A DNA stretch of 30,000 bases from Guillardia theta CCMP2712 (taxonomy: Eukaryota; Cryptophyceae; Pyrenomonadales; Geminigeraceae). Shown piece by piece: positions 27,547 to 30,000 of the stretch (the first letter of the stretch is position 1; each line of letters starts with the position of its first letter). The position numbers and the translations under genes are program-made. Below the pieces are notes generated by a model that was given only the letters and a program-made list of their open reading frames with translations, searched no databases and had not been told where the DNA came from. Location: contig NW_005434496.1 in assembly GCF_000315625.1 (NCBI RefSeq), positions 47,646-77,645 of the forward strand, in the 5' to 3' direction.

Positions 27547-30000
27547 TCAACTCTCTGCTGATGCGATTCTGTTCCTCTTGGCGGCATTGAAAGCCCTCTC
27601 AGCTATCTCGCTCAGTCCCTTCCTTTCGTCAACGCCACCATCGTCTTCTGAAGATTCTTCTTGCAACAGCCTCGCAGCTTCCTGAATACTCGATCTCAGC
27701 CAAACCCTCTTCCACCAACATCTCTCCGACAATCTACCTGAGAAGCAAAGGTGCAATGCACTGTTCCCCTCCTGGCGACGTCTGGCAGCTCTACAACGCC
27801 CGTTTCCTCGCAGGATCTGTACAACCAAGTCAGCGCACTAACAGTGACAAAACTCTCCGACAGCGGCCGGTCTGAGTTCCTCCACTTGTTGCCCTTGATG
27901 ACGACTCCTGCACGAGCGAGAAAAATTTCAGACAGAGGAAGTTGGATGAAGGATAGAGAGAGGAAGTAGGTGAAAGATAGAGAGAGGAGGTTGGCGAAGG
28001 AGGTGGTGAGGTGGGGTGAGGACCTTGCAGTGAGATGCTGGCAGACTTTGGGGCAAGGAAGCCAGCTTCGAGAGCAAACTCATTCGATTCGAAGGAAGAG
28101 TTTGCAATGGACAGTTTTCCTCCTCCGTCCACTGCAGTTTTCACCATGTTTTCAAACAGGTCAAGGCGGAGACAGGAAGGGAACCTGTACATCCTACGAG
28201 ACAGGTCGAGATGGAGCTTTCCTCGAGGGCTACTGTTGCGTCCCCTACCACGGCCACTCCACTCTCCTTGCAGTACAGGACACTAAGAATCGTTCAGGCT
28301 CCTGCTCCCATCCCAAATCTGCAACCTGCACAGCTTCAACTCCGCCTTGCTCTCTGCGCAGCAGAAGAGTCCCCAGGATGCCTCCCGGGCCTGAGCGCGG
28401 CAGTCAAGGGAGGGGATGGAGGGGAAAAGGGAACGAGTGGGGGCAAAGGGGGAGAAAGAAGATCGGGAGAAGGTAAGTGGGAAGTAAGATCAAGGGATGG
28501 CGGAGAGGGAGAGAGATGGGATGATGAGGGGGGAGAGGAGGGAGGAGGGAGGAGGGAGGAGGGAGGAGGGAGGAGGGAGGAGGGAGGAGGGAGGAGGGAG
28601 GAGGGAGGAGGGAGGAGGGAGGAGGGAGGGAGGGAGGGAGGGAGGGAGGGAGGGAGGGAGGGAGGTAGTAGAAGGGAAGAGAAGGCAAAGGATTTGGAAT
28701 CATCGGGCTACCTTGCCAAGGCCTCCTAGGCTACTCCATTCTACTTGCACCCTGGCATCACTACGGCAAGTCAGATGAGATGAAGGAACTGCTGAAGATA
28801 GTCGGTCTTACCATACGCAGTACAGCGCCGTGTTGATTTTCTGGTGTGAGAGCTGATCAGGATCTTGTATTGCAGGCTGTCCGGAGCTCTGGATGGAGCA
28901 GTTGAAGATGTTCCAGGCTCCACCGCTGACCTGAGACGGACGAGGAGGGAAGGGTAAGGCTGCTAGCAGGATCTCTATCCTTACCGTGACGCAAGAGTCG
29001 TGCTCGTTGACAAGAAACATCCCCTCTAGCAGACCCCCCGAGGTCGCCAACAAGTCCCATGCTCCTGCGGAAGCGACACGTTCAAGATCGCCAGCTCCAA
29101 ACTGGCTGGCGCTACCTGACATGACTGGCGACCTCACGCCTTGGACCGAGAGGGGGGTACGGAACGCAAGGACGCCCGACCAGTCATGCAGCTTGCTGGC
29201 ATGTACGATGATGCTGTGCGCTTCAGAGACGTTCCTCCTCCGATGAGCTTTCAGAACAGCTTCCTGGAAGGATTGAAAGTCCCCCGGGACCTGAAAGCCA
29301 CCTCAGCCTAAAACTTCGTTGACAGTGCGTATCACTGTAGTCTTGACTTTGCTGTGCTTGTGCCTTCCTGCGCTGCTCTGGTATGTTATCCTCCTCGTGC
29401 TCCCATCTGAGCGCAAGAGATACAAGCAAGAAGAGCCTAGCGGGAACGAGATCTGTTCCATAGACTCAGTTCGGCTCGCTCGTTACCCTCCTCATACCTT
29501 CTCGTCGGAACCAAATCGATTGTTCGCCGGCATCGTCAGGAAGTGTGAGGCAGTCGGTGCCATCTGGACGGCGCTGAGAGAGGCCTGATGAGAGACATCC
29601 TTCATGACGTTGACGAGAGTGTCTTTATCGAGCATGTCCTCGCACGAGCTTGACGACCGCTGTTCGTCATCTTTGAACTCGTCTTCAACGTCCATGTGCT
29701 CAGAGATGTTGTTGAAGAAGCTGAGCTTGCGCTTTCCTGTCTCCTTCTCGAACGGCGTTCCTTTCGTCTGATCCTCGAACTGCTTCCAACGTGACGCCAT
29801 CTCGCCAGCAACATACTCTGACGGTCGCTTCGGCCCAAGGAATTGTTCCATGGTGCTCTGCCTTCCTAACTTGACGTCGTGGGCTGCCGCCAGCTTCCGA
29901 TTCTCATTCCTGAGCTTGTCCACCTCCTCCTGCAGCCGGGCTGCCCTCTCCTCCCAGTTCACCGTCCCTGATCTTGACGCTTGATCTCGTGAAACCCCCA
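27547..30000 (-). CDS. Right-handed parallel beta-helix protein, 5'-truncated by the window
   Basis: Exons: from beyond 30000 to 29498, then 29290-28985, 28930-28812, 28760-28712, 28390-28326, 28282-28185, 28131-28024, 27907-27738 and 27681-27547 (TGA). All joins agree in phase. The visible N-terminal part is a charged coiled coil (AARLQEEVDKLRNENRKLAA) followed by an acidic region. The central part starts with VPGDFQSFQEAVLKAH, the typical opening of pectin-lyase-fold proteins. It then has about six coils of the GGxxxIxNCSI / GVAVVGDATVALEESSIS / GGGKLSIANSSFESN type, which fit the Beta_helix family (PF13229), seen for example in FBXO11-like proteins. No catalytic motif is seen, so a binding or carbohydrate-recognition role is as likely as an enzyme. 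The C-terminus is an acidic then basic helix (AERAFNAAKRNRIAS). The intron 28711-28391 carries a GGGA array. Confidence 0.75.
28530..28668. repeat. GGGAGGA / GGGA purine array in an intron
   Basis: About 13 units of ggaggga-type heptamer followed by about ten GGGA units, all purine on the + strand (pyrimidine on the coding strand of the surrounding beta-helix gene), inside intron 28711-28391. Confidence 0.95.

Noticed and set aside
28211-28729. Plus-strand Gly/Arg/Glu-rich frame of 172 codons
   Set aside because: Produced by the GGGA array within an intron of the minus-strand beta-helix gene.

Overview
The window is nuclear DNA of a unicellular eukaryote. Most genes are cut by many GT-AG introns, and these are mostly only about 40-60 nt long. 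Simple-sequence tracts are frequent. One gene product has a secretory leader followed by an Arg/Ser-rich stretch ending in RLRGG. My best guess is a secondary-plastid alga, most likely a cryptophyte such as Guillardia theta, but the sequence alone does not prove the species. Exon models below were built by hand from splice consensus, reading-phase continuity and domain logic, with no transcript evidence.

Layout. 67-1364 (-): a weakly supported gene whose 3' exons are the clearest part. 2503-5946 (+): a single-exon, signal-peptide-bearing protein with two tandem fucosyltransferase-like (GT37-like) domains. 6092-13326 (-): the centrepiece, about 28 exons that join in phase into one predicted protein of about 1,620 residues: cytochrome b5 domain, low-complexity linker, four consecutive globin domains, an ankyrin-like segment, then a TRP-like six-helix cation channel. 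14771-16603 (+): a four-exon protein I do not recognise. 16970-17468 (+): a 96-residue four-exon protein. 18230-19653 (-): a secreted or plastid-directed ankyrin-repeat protein. 20751-23761 (+): a leucine-rich-repeat/coiled-coil protein. 23890-24504 (-) and 26235-26993 (+): an inverted pair of recently duplicated Ser/Thr/Gly-rich surface proteins around a 1.7 kb spacer with GC-rich blocks. 27547-30000 (-): a right-handed beta-helix protein whose 5' end lies outside the window.

How the genes fit together. There is no operon logic, as expected for a nuclear genome. Two genes (GT37-like and the heme/channel gene) converge with under 150 bp between stop codons. The ankyrin and LRR genes diverge from a 1.1 kb intergenic region. 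The main discovery candidate is the heme-domain/channel fusion. If transcripts confirm a single polypeptide, it would be a membrane channel carrying up to five heme-binding modules on its N-terminal side. That suggests gating by O2, NO or redox state; the function is inference, while the domain order is read from the sequence.
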